Of a DNA stretch of 64,000 nucleotides, positions 42,470 to 51,982 are shown piece after piece. Made by a program: the position numbers and the translations under genes. The DNA lies in the NCBI RefSeq assembly GCF_008642275.1, contig NZ_CP029189.1:4500501-4564500 (forward strand), read 5' to 3'. The stretch is from Streptomyces venezuelae. Its GTDB lineage: Bacteria > Actinomycetota > Actinomycetes > Streptomycetales > Streptomycetaceae. The stretch's first letter is position 1. Every line of letters begins with the position of its first letter. The notes beneath the pieces are model-generated. The model saw nothing but the letters and a program-made list of their open reading frames with translations. It was not told the origin of the DNA and did no database searches.

Positions 42470-44987
42470 CGACAGTTTCCTGGCGGACCTCACCCCCTCC
42501 GACGAGGTCCCGCCGCCGCCCGAGGACCACGCCGCCCCCGAGGCCGGCGCGGACGACCTCTTCGGCGGGCGGTTCGACGTACCCATGACCGGGGACGCGT
42601 ACTACCGGGACGGCGCCCCCAGGCCCGTCATCGACCCGGCGACGCTCCTCGACGGGCTCAACGAGCAGCAGCGCGCGGCCGTGGTGCACGCGGGATCCCC
42701 GCTGCTCATCGTGGCCGGCGCCGGCTCCGGCAAGACCAGGGTGCTGACCCACCGCATCGGACACCTGCTGTCCGCGCGGGGCGTCCACCCCGGCCAGATC
42801 CTCGCGATCACCTTCACCAACAAGGCCGCCGGTGAGATGAAGGAGCGCGTCGAGGGCCTCGTCGGCCCGCGCGCGGGCGCCATGTGGGTCTCCACCTTCC
42901 ACAGCGCGTGCGTGCGGATCCTGCGCCGCGAATCCAAGCGGCTCGGGTTCACGTCCTCGTTCTCGATCTACGACGCGGCCGACTCGAAGCGCCTGATGGC
43001 GCTCGTCTGCCGCGACCTGGACCTCGACCCGAAGAAGTTCCCGCCGAAGGCCTTCAACGCCAAGATCTCGAACCTGAAGAACGAGCTGATCGACGAGGAA
43101 GCCTTCGCCGACCAGGCCGTGGACGGCTTCGAGAAGACCCTGGCCCAGGCGTACGCGATGTACCAGGGGCGGCTGCGCGAGGCCAACGCCCTCGACTTCG
43201 ACGACATCATCATGACCACGGTCCACCTGCTCCAGGCGTTCCCGGACGTCGCCGAGCACTACCGGCGCCGCTTCCGGCACGTCCTCGTCGACGAGTACCA
43301 GGACACCAACCACGCCCAGTACACGCTGGTGCGCGAGCTCGTCGGCACCGGCTACCCGGACCTGCCCCCGGCCGAGCTGTGCGTGGTGGGTGACGCCGAC
43401 CAGTCGATCTACGCCTTCCGCGGCGCGACCATCCGCAACATCCTCCAGTTCGAAGAGGACTACAAGGACGCGACCACGATCCTGCTGGAGCAGAACTACC
43501 GCTCCACGCAGACGATCCTCTCCGCGGCCAACGCGGTCATCGAGCGCAACGAGAACCGCCGCGCCAAGAACCTGTGGACGCAGGCCGGCACCGGCGCCGT
43601 CATCACCGGCTACGTCGCGGACACCGAGCACGACGAGGCCCAGTTCGCCGCCGACGAGATCGACCGGCTCACCGACGCCGGCGACGCCAAGGCCGGCGAC
43701 GTGGCGATCTTCTACCGGACCAACGCGCAGTCCCGCGTGTTCGAGGAGATCTTCATCCGGGTCGGACTGCCCTACAAAGTCGTCGGCGGCGTCCGCTTCT
43801 ACGAGCGCAAGGAGGTCCGCGACGTCCTCGCGTACCTGCGCGTCCTCGCGAACCCGGAGGACAACGTCCCGCTGCGGCGCATCCTGAACGTGCCCAAGCG
43901 CGGCATCGGCGAGCGCGCCGAGGCGATGATCGACGCCCTCGCGGCGCGCGAGAAGATCACCTTCCCGCAGGCGCTGCGCCGGGTGGACGAGGCCTTCGGC
44001 ATGGCCGCGCGCTCCACCAACGCGGTGAAGCGGTTCAACGTGCTGATGGAGGAGCTGCGCACGATCGTCGACTCGGGCGCGGGCCCGGCGGTGGTGCTGG
44101 AAGCCGTCCTGGAGCGGACGGGGTACCTCGCCGAACTCCAGGCCTCGACCGACCCGCAGGACGAGACGCGCATCGAGAACCTGCAGGAGCTCGCGGCCGT
44201 GGCCCTGGAGTTCGAGCAGGCGCGGGAGGCCGCGGCGGCCGAGGCGGCGGAGACCGGTGCCCCGGCTCCCGGGTCCGGCACCCTGGCCGAGTTCCTGGAG
44301 CAGGTCGCCCTCGTGGCCGACTCCGACCAGATCCCGGACGAGGACACCGAGGGCACGGGCGTCATCACGCTGATGACCCTGCACACCGCCAAGGGCCTCG
44401 AATTCCCGGTGGTCTTCCTGACCGGCATGGAGGACGGGGTCTTCCCGCACATGCGGGCGCTGGGCCAGACCAAGGAACTGGAGGAGGAGCGCCGGCTCGC
44501 GTACGTCGGCATCACGCGGGCGCGCGAGCGCCTGTACCTGACCCGATCCAGCATGCGCAGCGCGTGGGGCACGCCCTCGTACAACCCGCCGTCGCGCTTC
44601 CTGGAGGAGATTCCGGCGGAGTACCTCCAGTGGAAGCGGACGGGCGCGACGCAGAAGCCGGCCGGTCCGATGCGGGGCTCGGGGTACGGGTCCTCGTACG
44701 GGTCGTCCTCGTCCGGATCGGGCAAGGCGACGTTCGGCACCTCGCCGGAGGCGTTCCTGTCCTCGTCGCGTACGAAGTCGGGCCCGTCCGGATTCGCGAC
44801 GCGGCGGGCCGCCGACAAGCCGGTCATCGCCCTGGTGGTCGGGGACCGGGTCACGCACGACCAGTTCGGGCTCGGCACCGTCATGGAGGTCAAGGGGGCG
44901 GGTGCGGACGCGCAGGCCACCATCGACTTCGGGGACGACAAGCCCAAGCGGCTGCTGCTGCGTTACGCGCCGGTGCAGAAGCTGTAG
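42453..44987 (+). CDS. pcrA: ATP-dependent DNA helicase PcrA/UvrD
   Basis: The superfamily 1A helicase acts in nucleotide excision repair and in clearing stalled polymerases and recombinase filaments. The 844-residue protein has the Q-motif region LDGLNEQQRAAVVH near 66, Walker A AGAGSGKTR near 88, motif Ia FTNKAAGEMKERV, motif II DEYQDTNHAQY near 280, motif III GDADQSIYAFRGA, motif IV QNYRSTQTIL, motif V TLHTAKGLEFPVV near 640 and motif VI AYVGITRARERL. The C-terminal part (about 770-844) resembles the PcrA RNA-polymerase-binding Tudor-like fold. It overlaps the arsR-type gene. Confidence 0.97.
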   Translation: MSSLFDDSFLADLTPSDEVPPPPEDHAAPEAGADDLFGGRFDVPMTGDAYYRDGAPRPVIDPATLLDGLNEQQRAAVVHAGSPLLIVAGAGSGKTRVLTHRIGHLLSARGVHPGQILAITFTNKAAGEMKERVEGLVGPRAGAMWVSTFHSACVRILRRESKRLGFTSSFSIYDAADSKRLMALVCRDLDLDPKKFPPKAFNAKISNLKNELIDEEAFADQAVDGFEKTLAQAYAMYQGRLREANALDFDDIIMTTVHLLQAFPDVAEHYRRRFRHVLVDEYQDTNHAQYTLVRELVGTGYPDLPPAELCVVGDADQSIYAFRGATIRNILQFEEDYKDATTILLEQNYRSTQTILSAANAVIERNENRRAKNLWTQAGTGAVITGYVADTEHDEAQFAADEIDRLTDAGDAKAGDVAIFYRTNAQSRVFEEIFIRVGLPYKVVGGVRFYERKEVRDVLAYLRVLANPEDNVPLRRILNVPKRGIGERAEAMIDALAAREKITFPQALRRVDEAFGMAARSTNAVKRFNVLMEELRTIVDSGAGPAVVLEAVLERTGYLAELQASTDPQDETRIENLQELAAVALEFEQAREAAAAEAAETGAPAPGSGTLAEFLEQVALVADSDQIPDEDTEGTGVITLMTLHTAKGLEFPVVFLTGMEDGVFPHMRALGQTKELEEERRLAYVGITRARERLYLTRSSMRSAWGTPSYNPPSRFLEEIPAEYLQWKRTGATQKPAGPMRGSGYGSSYGSSSSGSGKATFGTSPEAFLSSSRTKSGPSGFATRRAADKPVIALVVGDRVTHDQFGLGTVMEVKGAGADAQATIDFGDDKPKRLLLRYAPVQKL

Positions 44988-44998
44988 GACGGGGGGCG

Positions 44999-45024
44999 GC
45001 CGCGCGGCCTTCGGGCCGCGCGGC
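44999..45024. terminator. Bidirectional terminator between pcrA and the M23 peptidase gene
   Basis: GCCGCGCGGCC and GGCCGCGCGGC form a perfect 11-bp stem on a UUCG tetraloop (45010-45013), 12 bases after the pcrA stop. No clear T run follows. Confidence 0.8.
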
Positions 45025-45119
45025 ATTCACGCCGGGGGAGACGCCGGCGGGTTGCGCCCGGCGGTCGCGTCGGACGGCTGTGCCCGGTGGTCAGGCCGGG
45101 CGGTTGCGGGCCTGAGGGG

Positions 45120-46730
45120 TTACGTCGGGTCCAGGCCGTGGCTGCGGAGCCAGGACAGGGGGTCGATCGCGGATCCGCCGCCGGGCCGGACCTCGAAGTG
45201 GAGGTGCGGGCCGGTGGAGTTGCCGGAGTTGCCCGAGTAGGCGATGACTTCGCCCGCCTTGACCTTGCCGCCGCGGATCTTGGTGGAGCTGAGGTGGCAG
45301 TACCACGTCTCGGTGCCGTCGGGCGCGGTCACTATCGCCATGTTCCCGTAGGCGCTGTTGTACTGCGTGCGCACGGTTCCGTCGGTGGCCGACATGACGG
45401 GGGTGCCGTAGGAGACCGGGAAGTCGATGCCGGTGTGCACCGACATCCACATGCCGCCGGCCTGGCCGAAGTTGGCGCTGAGCCCGTGCTGTGCGACGGG
45501 GATGGCGAACTTGGGGCGGGCGGCCTCCTTGGCCGCGGCCTCCTCCGCCTTCTTCTTCTTTTCCTCTTCCTGGCGCTCGCGCAGGTCGATGCGCTCCTGC
45601 GTGCGGCTCGCGCGGTCCGCGAAGTCGCCCGCGTCGGCGCTGAGCGCGACCAGTTGGGTGTCGAGCTTGGTGTTCGCCGCGACCGGCTTCACCGAGGCCG
45701 GGTCGGGCGCGGCCATGGTCGTGGGCTCCTCGGCCGGCCGGTCCGTGCCGGTGAGGCCGCCGACGGAGGCGGCCGCGACGCCCGCGACACCCATCACGCA
45801 GGCGGACGGGACGGCCACGGTCAGCAGGGCGGAACGCTTCGCCGGGTTGCGGCGACGGCTGGTGCCGCCGCCGGTGGAGCCGCTGCCCGCCTTGGCGCCG
45901 GCGCCGGTCTTGCCGTTGCCCTTGGCGGCGGTCCGGCGCGCGGAGCGCGGAGCCGAGGTCACCGGCATGGCCTGGGTGGGGAGGTCGTGGACCTCGGGCT
46001 GCTCGGGTGCCTCGTGGACCTGGGGCGTCTCGTCGGAGAGCACCTCGAAGACGGCGGTCTCGCTGTACGCGGCCGTCCCCGCCTCGACACCGTCCTCGAC
46101 GGCGGTGTCGAATCCGCCCTCGAACCCGCCCTCGAACCCGTTCTGGTACCCGGGGTCGATGCCGACGGCCTGGGTGGCCTCGTAGGCGTAGCCCGTCGAG
46201 GTCGCCTGGTACGTGTACTCCTGCGCCGCGGCTGCGGGCGCGGGTGCGGGCTGGGGTTCGGGCTGGTACTCGTACTCGTACGCGTAGGCGGCCTCGGGCT
46301 GGGCCGGGGTCTCGGCGACGGTGTTCCAGGCGGTGGCGTCGTAGGCGCCGGTCTCGGTTCCGGTGGTGCCGTAGCCCGGCATCGCCCAGTGCCCGGTCTG
46401 CTCGCCGGAGGTGTCGTAGCCGAAGGAGGGCTGCTGGTACTGCGCATAGCCGGAGTAGTCCGCGCCCTGCGTGCTCCAGGCGCTCGCGTCCCAGCTCCCG
46501 GTGGTGTCCTCGGAGGCGGCCTGGGCCGGGATCGTGGACAGGTAACTGTCCTGCGAAGCCCACGCGGTGGTGTCGTAGGCGCCCGTGTCGTAGGAGCCGT
46601 AGGCGGCGTAGTTGACCCCCTGGCCCTGCGTTTCATAGGAAACGTAGGTCGAGTCACCAGCGAAAGCGGTGGTGGAAAGGCCGTCGTACCCGGCATCCGG
46701 ATACTGGCCCGACGTGGGGCGGTCGTTCAC
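45120..46730 (-). CDS. M23-family (LytM) peptidoglycan endopeptidase, membrane anchored
   Basis: The start chosen is GTG 46730 ([17 protein letters not shown]); GTG 46787 is also in frame. It encodes 536 residues. The first 300 are Tyr/Ala/Gly/Thr-rich and disordered ([17 protein letters not shown] repeats, acidic). One membrane segment ([18 protein letters not shown]), a coiled coil with [20 protein letters not shown] charge, then the M23 domain in the last 130 residues follow. Metal ligands are seen in [13 protein letters not shown] and the H-x-H of GPHLHFEVR. All ligands appear present, so it should be an active D-Ala or Gly endopeptidase at the cell surface. Confidence 0.9.
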   Translation of the reverse strand: MNDRPTSGQYPDAGYDGLSTTAFAGDSTYVSYETQGQGVNYAAYGSYDTGAYDTTAWASQDSYLSTIPAQAASEDTTGSWDASAWSTQGADYSGYAQYQQPSFGYDTSGEQTGHWAMPGYGTTGTETGAYDATAWNTVAETPAQPEAAYAYEYEYQPEPQPAPAPAAAAQEYTYQATSTGYAYEATQAVGIDPGYQNGFEGGFEGGFDTAVEDGVEAGTAAYSETAVFEVLSDETPQVHEAPEQPEVHDLPTQAMPVTSAPRSARRTAAKGNGKTGAGAKAGSGSTGGGTSRRRNPAKRSALLTVAVPSACVMGVAGVAAASVGGLTGTDRPAEEPTTMAAPDPASVKPVAANTKLDTQLVALSADAGDFADRASRTQERIDLRERQEEEKKKKAEEAAAKEAARPKFAIPVAQHGLSANFGQAGGMWMSVHTGIDFPVSYGTPVMSATDGTVRTQYNSAYGNMAIVTAPDGTETWYCHLSSTKIRGGKVKAGEVIAYSGNSGNSTGPHLHFEVRPGGGSAIDPLSWLRSHGLDPT

Positions 46731-46951
46731 CAACTTCTCTTTCGCCTCGGCAGTGGGGGCCTGGGTGGCCGGGAACTCAAGGTTCACCGGAGGAGAGCAG
46801 TGGCGTGACTGTACCCGGCGGTTACTCGCAACGACAATCTTCGCCGGGTCCCCAGATCTCCGGAACCGGGCATTCGGCCGTCTTTCGGTCGCCGAAATGC
46901 GGACCCTTGGCCTTGAGTTCGAAATCCGTTCGACTGTCGGTCGCTCGTCGG

Positions 46952-47731
46952 CTAGGCGACGGAGGCGGCGTCCGAGCCCGTGACGGCGGCCAGACCGGGC
47001 CCTTCGAGGGTGCGCCGGACCGCCGCGATCACGGCGGGATGGGCAGCCAGGGCAAGATGTCCGATACCGGTGACCTGCACGTTCTCCACACACAGATCCG
47101 GGTGTTCGATCCTCGCGGACTCGGCCGGGGTCGTTATCGCGTCGAACTCGCTCCAGAACGCCACGCATCGGGTGGAGCACCCGGGCGCGGGCGCGGCGAG
47201 CTCGGTCAGCACCTCGGAGTCCGGGCGGATCTGCCGTATCAGCGGGTGCGCGTCCATGAAGGGTGCGACCCGGGTGCCGGAGTGCGGGCTACCGAGGGTG
47301 ACGAGGGTCCGGACCCGGGTGTCGCCGCCGAGCCTTTGCACGTAGTACCGGCCGACCAGCCCGCCCAGGCTGTGCCCGACCAGATCGACCCGCTCCTGTC
47401 CGGTGCGCTCGCAGAGCTCCTCGACACGCCGGGCGAGATGCCGGGCGGCCACGCGCAGATCGAGCGTGAAGGGGGAGTAGTTGTACGCCTCCACGTGCCG
47501 GCCACCTGCACCGAGGGCCCGGCGCAGCAGGACGAAGACGGACCGGTTGTCGGAGAACCCGTGGAGGAGGAGGACCGGAGGCCGTGTCGTGGGCGGGCGA
47601 GCGGTGACCTTCTCCTGGCACACTCCGGTGGGATACAGCAGAAGGTGCCCGCCGAACACCACCACCTCAAGGGCGCCGGCCCGCAGTGCGGCGCCGGACA
47701 AGGGTACGGACACGGGTATGGACAGCCCCAT
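46952..47731 (-). CDS. Alpha/beta-hydrolase, triacylglycerol-lipase-like
   Basis: The start chosen is ATG 47731 ([14 protein letters not shown]) after GGGGAGG, giving 259 residues. The N-terminus is hydrophobic without a clean cleavage site. [14 protein letters not shown] near 55 forms the oxyanion region, [12 protein letters not shown] near 122 holds the nucleophile Ser, and an acid near [12 protein letters not shown] and a catalytic His in [12 protein letters not shown] follow. LipA/lipase class 2 relatives release fatty acids from lipids or esters. The 220-base gap to the M23 gene holds an imperfect hairpin (46870-46900). Confidence 0.87.
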   Translation of the reverse strand: MGLSIPVSVPLSGAALRAGALEVVVFGGHLLLYPTGVCQEKVTARPPTTRPPVLLLHGFSDNRSVFVLLRRALGAGGRHVEAYNYSPFTLDLRVAARHLARRVEELCERTGQERVDLVGHSLGGLVGRYYVQRLGGDTRVRTLVTLGSPHSGTRVAPFMDAHPLIRQIRPDSEVLTELAAPAPGCSTRCVAFWSEFDAITTPAESARIEHPDLCVENVQVTGIGHLALAAHPAVIAAVRRTLEGPGLAAVTGSDAASVA

Positions 47732-47905
47732 CGACGGCCTCCCCTGAGCCTCAGCGGGACCGCGGCGCTCGCACCACCGTGCCGTGCGGCTGCCGGCACG
47801 GTGGCGCAATGCCGTCCCACGTGTGATTTCCCCCTCGTGGTTGACCGCGAAACGGTGACGTGCGCGATGCTGTACTTAACGTTCGTTCACTCGGGAGGCA
47901 GTGCG

Positions 47906-48307
47906 ATGGGTGTGACCGGTCCGATCCGTGTGGTGGTGGCCAAGCCGGGTCTCGACGGCCACGACCGCGGGGCCAAGGTGATCGCGCGGGCGCTGCGGGA
48001 CGCGGGCATGGAGGTCATCTACACCGGCCTCCACCAGACCCCCGAGCAGATCGTGGACACCGCCATCCAGGAGGACGCCGACGCGATCGGCCTCTCGATC
48101 CTCTCCGGCGCCCACAACACGCTGTTCGCGCGCGTGCTGGAACTCCTGAAGGAGCGCGACGCGGAGGACATCAAGGTCTTCGGCGGAGGCATCATCCCGG
48201 AGGACGACATCGCCCCTCTGAAGGAGAAGGGCGTGGCCGAGATCTTCACGCCGGGCGCGACGACGACCGCCATCGTGGACTGGGTCCGCGCCCACGTCCG
48301 CCAGTAA
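47906..48307 (+). CDS. icmB: Cobalamin-binding small subunit of isobutyryl-CoA (acyl-CoA) mutase
   Basis: The 133-residue protein starts at ATG 47906 after GGGAGG. It carries the base-off B12 motif D-x-H-x-x-G in [11 protein letters not shown] near 16-23, then [11 protein letters not shown] near 70 and [10 protein letters not shown] near 95. It is a stand-alone B12 domain, as in IcmB of Streptomyces, whose large subunit IcmA is encoded elsewhere. The enzyme interconverts isobutyryl-CoA and n-butyryl-CoA, linking valine breakdown to polyketide precursors. It could also serve another mutase large subunit. Confidence 0.88.
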   Translation: MGVTGPIRVVVAKPGLDGHDRGAKVIARALRDAGMEVIYTGLHQTPEQIVDTAIQEDADAIGLSILSGAHNTLFARVLELLKERDAEDIKVFGGGIIPEDDIAPLKEKGVAEIFTPGATTTAIVDWVRAHVRQ

Positions 48308-48623
48308 CCCCTCGGTTCGGCAGGGGCCGGGCAGCGTCACAGCCCGCACGGGCGGTACCGCGACGTGCGCGTGCGGTCATGCGGGCTGCGGCTACGGTCC
48401 TGCGATGCGCGCGGGCGGACTGCGACGTGCGTGTGCGGTCATGCGGGCTACGGCTACTGCTGCGGCTACGGTCCTGCGACCGGCGCGTCCGGTCCCGCGA
48501 TGCGCGGCTGTGGTCTCCCGGCGTGCGCGGCGGGATCCGGGGCCGGCCGGGGCCGGGCTCCGGCCCGCCCCTGCCCGGCCACCCCGGCGCCTGCCCCTGC
48601 CCGGGCGGGCCAACCCGCGGGGG
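48308..48623. repeat. 316-base gap with imperfect GC-rich direct repeats
   Basis: A 34-base block starting GCGACGTGCG at 48360 recurs at 48422 with two mismatches, and CGGCTACGGTCCTGCGA follows in both places, after a 12-base insertion (ACTGCTGCGGCT) in the second. The rest is C/G-rich with no credible frame. The gap lies between convergent genes, and I see no strong terminator. Confidence 0.6.
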
Positions 48624-50213
48624 CTACGCCGGGGCCAGTTCGGCCAGCATCGCCGCGCGCAGCCGAAGGGTCGAGACCAGCCGCTGGAACGCCTCGGCCC
48701 AGTACGCGGCCGCACCGGGGGACCCGTCGGGCAGGTCCTCCGCAGCCGTGGTCAGGGCCTCCAGCCGGCTCGCTTCCGCGGGATCGAGGCAGCGTTCCGC
48801 CAGGCCCATCACCCCGCTGAAGCTCCACGGGTAACTGCCCGCGTCCCGGGCCGTGTCGAGTGCGTCCACGACCGCCCGGCCCAGCGCTCCCGCCCACGGG
48901 ACCGCGCACACCCCGAGCAGCTGGAACGCCTCCGACAGCCCGTGGGCCCGTATGAACTCCGCGACCCATTCCGCCCGTTCCGCGTGCGGCAGGGTCTCCA
49001 GCAGCTTGGCCCGCTCCGCGAGGGAGGCGGTGCCCGGGCCCGCCGCGGGTGGCGCGGACGCCGGGCCGAGCAGGGCCCGCGACCACGGCGCGTCGCGCTG
49101 GCGCACGGCGGCCCGGCACCACGCCGCGTGCAGCTCCTCCGTCCAGCCGTCGCCCGCGGCCACCGGCAGCGCCACTATCTCCGCCGGGCCGAGCCCCCCG
49201 AACCGCTCCCGCCAGCACGACAGTGGCGCCGCCTCCACCAACTGCCCGAGCCACCAAGCCCGTTCCCCGCGTCCGGCGGGCGGCCGCTTGACCACCCCGT
49301 CGCGGAGCATCCCCGCGTCGCACTCGGCCGGCGGGGTCACCCCTTCGGGTCCCACGCAAGCCAGCGCGCGCTCCGCCATCCGTCCGGCCAGGGCCGAGGC
49401 CGGCAGCGCCGACAGCAGTTCGGCGGCCGTGGCGCGGACGTTGCGGCTGCGGTCACCCAGCGCGGCCTCCAGGAACGGCTCGTCCCCCTCCGACAGTCCC
49501 ACCCTCAGTGAATCGAGGAACATCAGCCGGTCCTCGGCCCGTTCGGCGGCCCAGGTCGTCATGAGCAGCCGCGGCGCGGCCGCCGCCTCGTGGGCCCGGA
49601 CGGCCCCGAGCAGGGCCACCCGCTCCGCGAACAGTCCCTCCTGCCACAGCTGTTCCACCGCCACCCGGTCCGTCACCTCCGGCAGTTCTCCGGCGCCGCC
49701 GGACCCGCCGCGCAGGGCGAACCGCCAGTCCGGATTCATCCGCGCCAGCCACAGCCCCCGCGTCCCGGCCAGGGCCAGCGCCTGCGGCCGCAGGTCCGTA
49801 CGGGCCCGGGCCGCGTCCAGCAGCGCCGGTACGAGCGAGGCCGGAGAGCGGTAGCCGTGCCGCGCGGCGGCGGCCAGCCACTGCGGCAGGAGCTCCGTCA
49901 GGTCCGGGGCGGTTCCGCGCCGCCCGCCGCCGTTGACCGGGCCGCTGCGGCCGGCCAGCAGCTGAGCGAGCCTGCGGCCGGCCGCCTCCGGTGGCGCCGG
50001 CCGGGGGTCCCGGGGCGCCGGATCCGGGCGAGGCCCGGCCTCGGCCGGCAGCAGCCCGGCCCGGCGCCGTACGGTGTGCACGGCCGCCGCGTCCAGCAGC
50101 GCCTCCGGTGAGCCGGCCGGGCCCCCGCCCCCGCGCCCGCGTCGCTCGGTGCCCAGCAGTGCCCCGGCGACCAGCTCCTCCCACTCGCCGTATCCCTCGT
50201 CAGCCTTGCCCAT
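48624..50213 (-). CDS. DUF5691-type helical-repeat protein
   Basis: The start is ATG 50213 (MGKADEGYGEWEELVAGAL) after GGGAGGGG, giving 529 residues. It is soluble and nearly all alpha-helical. Stretches such as RLMFLDSLRVGLSEGDEPFLEAALGD followed by RSRNVRATAAELLSALP (about 240-275) look like HEAT-like repeats. An N-terminal GTERR motif is near 20. It follows the SWIM gene, 291 bases away, in the same direction. The intervening DNA holds only GTCGGTCGTCG and CTCCGG micro-repeats. Function is unknown; the family label is from memory of its gene neighbourhood and pattern. Confidence 0.72.
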   Translation of the reverse strand: MGKADEGYGEWEELVAGALLGTERRGRGGGGPAGSPEALLDAAAVHTVRRRAGLLPAEAGPRPDPAPRDPRPAPPEAAGRRLAQLLAGRSGPVNGGGRRGTAPDLTELLPQWLAAAARHGYRSPASLVPALLDAARARTDLRPQALALAGTRGLWLARMNPDWRFALRGGSGGAGELPEVTDRVAVEQLWQEGLFAERVALLGAVRAHEAAAAPRLLMTTWAAERAEDRLMFLDSLRVGLSEGDEPFLEAALGDRSRNVRATAAELLSALPASALAGRMAERALACVGPEGVTPPAECDAGMLRDGVVKRPPAGRGERAWWLGQLVEAAPLSCWRERFGGLGPAEIVALPVAAGDGWTEELHAAWCRAAVRQRDAPWSRALLGPASAPPAAGPGTASLAERAKLLETLPHAERAEWVAEFIRAHGLSEAFQLLGVCAVPWAGALGRAVVDALDTARDAGSYPWSFSGVMGLAERCLDPAEASRLEALTTAAEDLPDGSPGAAAYWAEAFQRLVSTLRLRAAMLAELAPA

Positions 50214-50504
50214 CGGGCCCCTCCCTCGTCGCTCGTCGGTCGTCGGTCGGTCGTCGTCTCACGGGCTCCGGTCCCGCCCCCTCCGCGGGACCGGAGCTGT
50301 CGATGTCCCCGTCTGCCTGCCCGTCTTCAGCTGGCGTGGTTGTCGTTCATGCAAGCCCCCCGGCTCGTCGTCGTTTCCCGTGCGGCGCCCCCCGGCGCCG
50401 CACGCCTCCAGGCCGTCCTCGTGTGACGGCACAGGACCCCCCAGGCCCCCTGCGATGTGTCTTCTTGTTCCGGCTCCGGCTCCGGATCTGGCTCCGGCTT
50501 CTGG

Positions 50505-51848
50505 TCAGGTCAGGGCGACGGGCTCGTTCGAGTCCGGCTGCCAGGCCGTCAGAGGGGTGAAGCCGCGGTGGCCGCACTCGCCGAACACCGTCACCGGGCC
50601 CCCGCCCGACAACGCCGCCAGCTGCCAGAGCCCCCCGCGCGAGCGGCCGCCGCCCCCGGTGAGGGGCACCGGCAGGGCGGAGGTGCCCTCCGCGTCCGCC
50701 AGCTGCCAGCCGAGCTCTCCCGGTATCGGAACCACCGGACCGAGCACCACCGGCCAGGACTCCAGCCACGGGTCCTGCCGCAGCGCCGTCCCGTACGCCT
50801 CCAGAGCCGCCCCCGCGCTCACCCCGTCCGGAACCTCCGTGCAGGGCACCGCTGCCGCGAACCTCTCACCGAGGTCCGCCCGCAGCCCCGCAGACCCGGG
50901 CCGGAAGCGCATCTCCGCCTCCAGCACCAGCCCCACCGGCAGTGCCAGCCCCGGTGGCCGCCCCGGCGGTCCGAAGTCCAGCACCAGAGCGGGCCGCCCG
51001 CCCGCCAGCCCGCGCAGCCATATCCGGCGGGTGGTGAGCCGGCCGTCCGGCGACACCGTGTCGTACTGGGCGAGCACCAGCCAGCGGTCCCGTACGGCCT
51101 CCCCCTCCCCGGAGGCCGGCAGTCCCACGCGGCTGCGCACCGTCGCCGCGAGCTCGTCCGGCAGCCCGGCCACCCCCAGCCACGCCCGGTCGAGCAGGTG
51201 CAGCAGCCCCGCCTCCTCCAGCATCCGGGCGGGCCAGCCGGGTCCGCAACTGGGTATCGTCCCCAACTCCCTTACCCGCGCGGCCAGTCCGGGCGCCTGG
51301 GCGTCGACCATGCGGGCCGCCGTCTCCTCCCATCCCGCGTAACCCGCCTGCTCCTGGCCCGCGAGGCCGCCGCGCAGCAGATCGGCCAGCCGCTGCTCCA
51401 GCTCGGTGACGCCCGCCCCCACGCGCGCCGCCCGCCGTTCGGCACGCTTCCGGGCTCCCTCCTCGTCGGCCGGCGCGGCCCTCCCCCCGGACGGCCGCGC
51501 GGCTTTGGCGGCCAGGTCCGCCAGCCACTGCGCGGCCCACTCCGGAGCTTCGGCCGGCTCGCCGAACCCCTCGGCCGACCAGAGGAGGAGCAGCCCGAGG
51601 GCGTGCTTGCAGGGGAACTTCCGGCTCGGGCAGGAGCACTTGTAGGCCGGGCCCGTGAGGTCCACGACCGTGCGGTACGGCTTGCTGCCGCTGCCCTTGC
51701 ACAACCCCCACACAGAACCGGAAGCGGAACCTCCGATCTGCAACCATGGCCCAGCCCCGCCGAGTCTGCCCCCCGCCTTGCGTGAGGCGTCGTCAGGAGC
51801 CAGATCCAGTACCTGTTCCGCTGTCCAGCGGTCCCCCTGATCAGTCAT
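50505..51848 (-). CDS. SWIM zinc-finger protein
   Basis: The start is ATG 51848 (MTDQGDRWTAEQVLDLA), giving 447 residues. The SWIM motif C-x-C-xn-C-x-H is visible at C71, C73, C80 and H82 (YKCSCPSRKFPCKHALG). SWIM domains bind Zn and mediate contact with DNA or protein partners. The remainder is helical followed by a beta-rich half (from about 230), with no enzyme motif. A DNA-damage-type promoter, TTGTCAGTG-N8-TACGGT, ends 7 bases before the ATG, so the message should be leaderless and damage inducible. It is divergent from the MoxR gene. Confidence 0.9.
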   Translation of the reverse strand: MTDQGDRWTAEQVLDLAPDDASRKAGGRLGGAGPWLQIGGSASGSVWGLCKGSGSKPYRTVVDLTGPAYKCSCPSRKFPCKHALGLLLLWSAEGFGEPAEAPEWAAQWLADLAAKAARPSGGRAAPADEEGARKRAERRAARVGAGVTELEQRLADLLRGGLAGQEQAGYAGWEETAARMVDAQAPGLAARVRELGTIPSCGPGWPARMLEEAGLLHLLDRAWLGVAGLPDELAATVRSRVGLPASGEGEAVRDRWLVLAQYDTVSPDGRLTTRRIWLRGLAGGRPALVLDFGPPGRPPGLALPVGLVLEAEMRFRPGSAGLRADLGERFAAAVPCTEVPDGVSAGAALEAYGTALRQDPWLESWPVVLGPVVPIPGELGWQLADAEGTSALPVPLTGGGGRSRGGLWQLAALSGGGPVTVFGECGHRGFTPLTAWQPDSNEPVALT

Positions 51849-51855
51849 GTGAACC

Positions 51856-51878
51856 ACCGTAGAGACCCCCACTGACAA
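51856..51878 (-). promoter_or_regulatory. DNA-damage-type (PafBC/RecA-NDp) promoter of the SWIM gene
   Basis: On the minus strand TTGTCAGTG (51878-51870), exactly 8 bases and TACGGT (51861-51856) give a full match to TTGTC(A/G)GTG-N8-TANNNT. Seven bases (GGTTCAC) separate it from the ATG at 51848. Confidence 0.82.
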
Positions 51879-51915
51879 TCGCTCTGACCAGCAACAACGA
51901 CATCGCGAAGGGCCG

Positions 51916-51938
51916 TTGTCAGTGGCGTGGTGCACCGT
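51916..51938 (+). promoter_or_regulatory. Mirror DNA-damage-type promoter of the MoxR-DUF5682-VWA operon
   Basis: TTGTCAGTG (51916-51924), 8 bases and CACCGT (51933-51938) match the same promoter except for T to C at the first -10 base. The first blocks of the two divergent promoters form a perfect 10-bp inverted repeat, 51869-51878 with 51916-51925. Confidence 0.68.
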
Positions 51939-51982
51939 GGACACAGCAGTCGGGAGCGGCTGCCGAGCACTGGAGGGGGACC

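Noticed and set aside
46731..46960. Possible c-di-AMP (ydaO) riboswitch before the M23 peptidase gene
   Set aside because: Such riboswitches often precede wall hydrolases in Streptomyces, but the conserved GGGGGACCCA and GGGGUGAAUC blocks are absent. Only an imperfect hairpin (46870-46900) is present.
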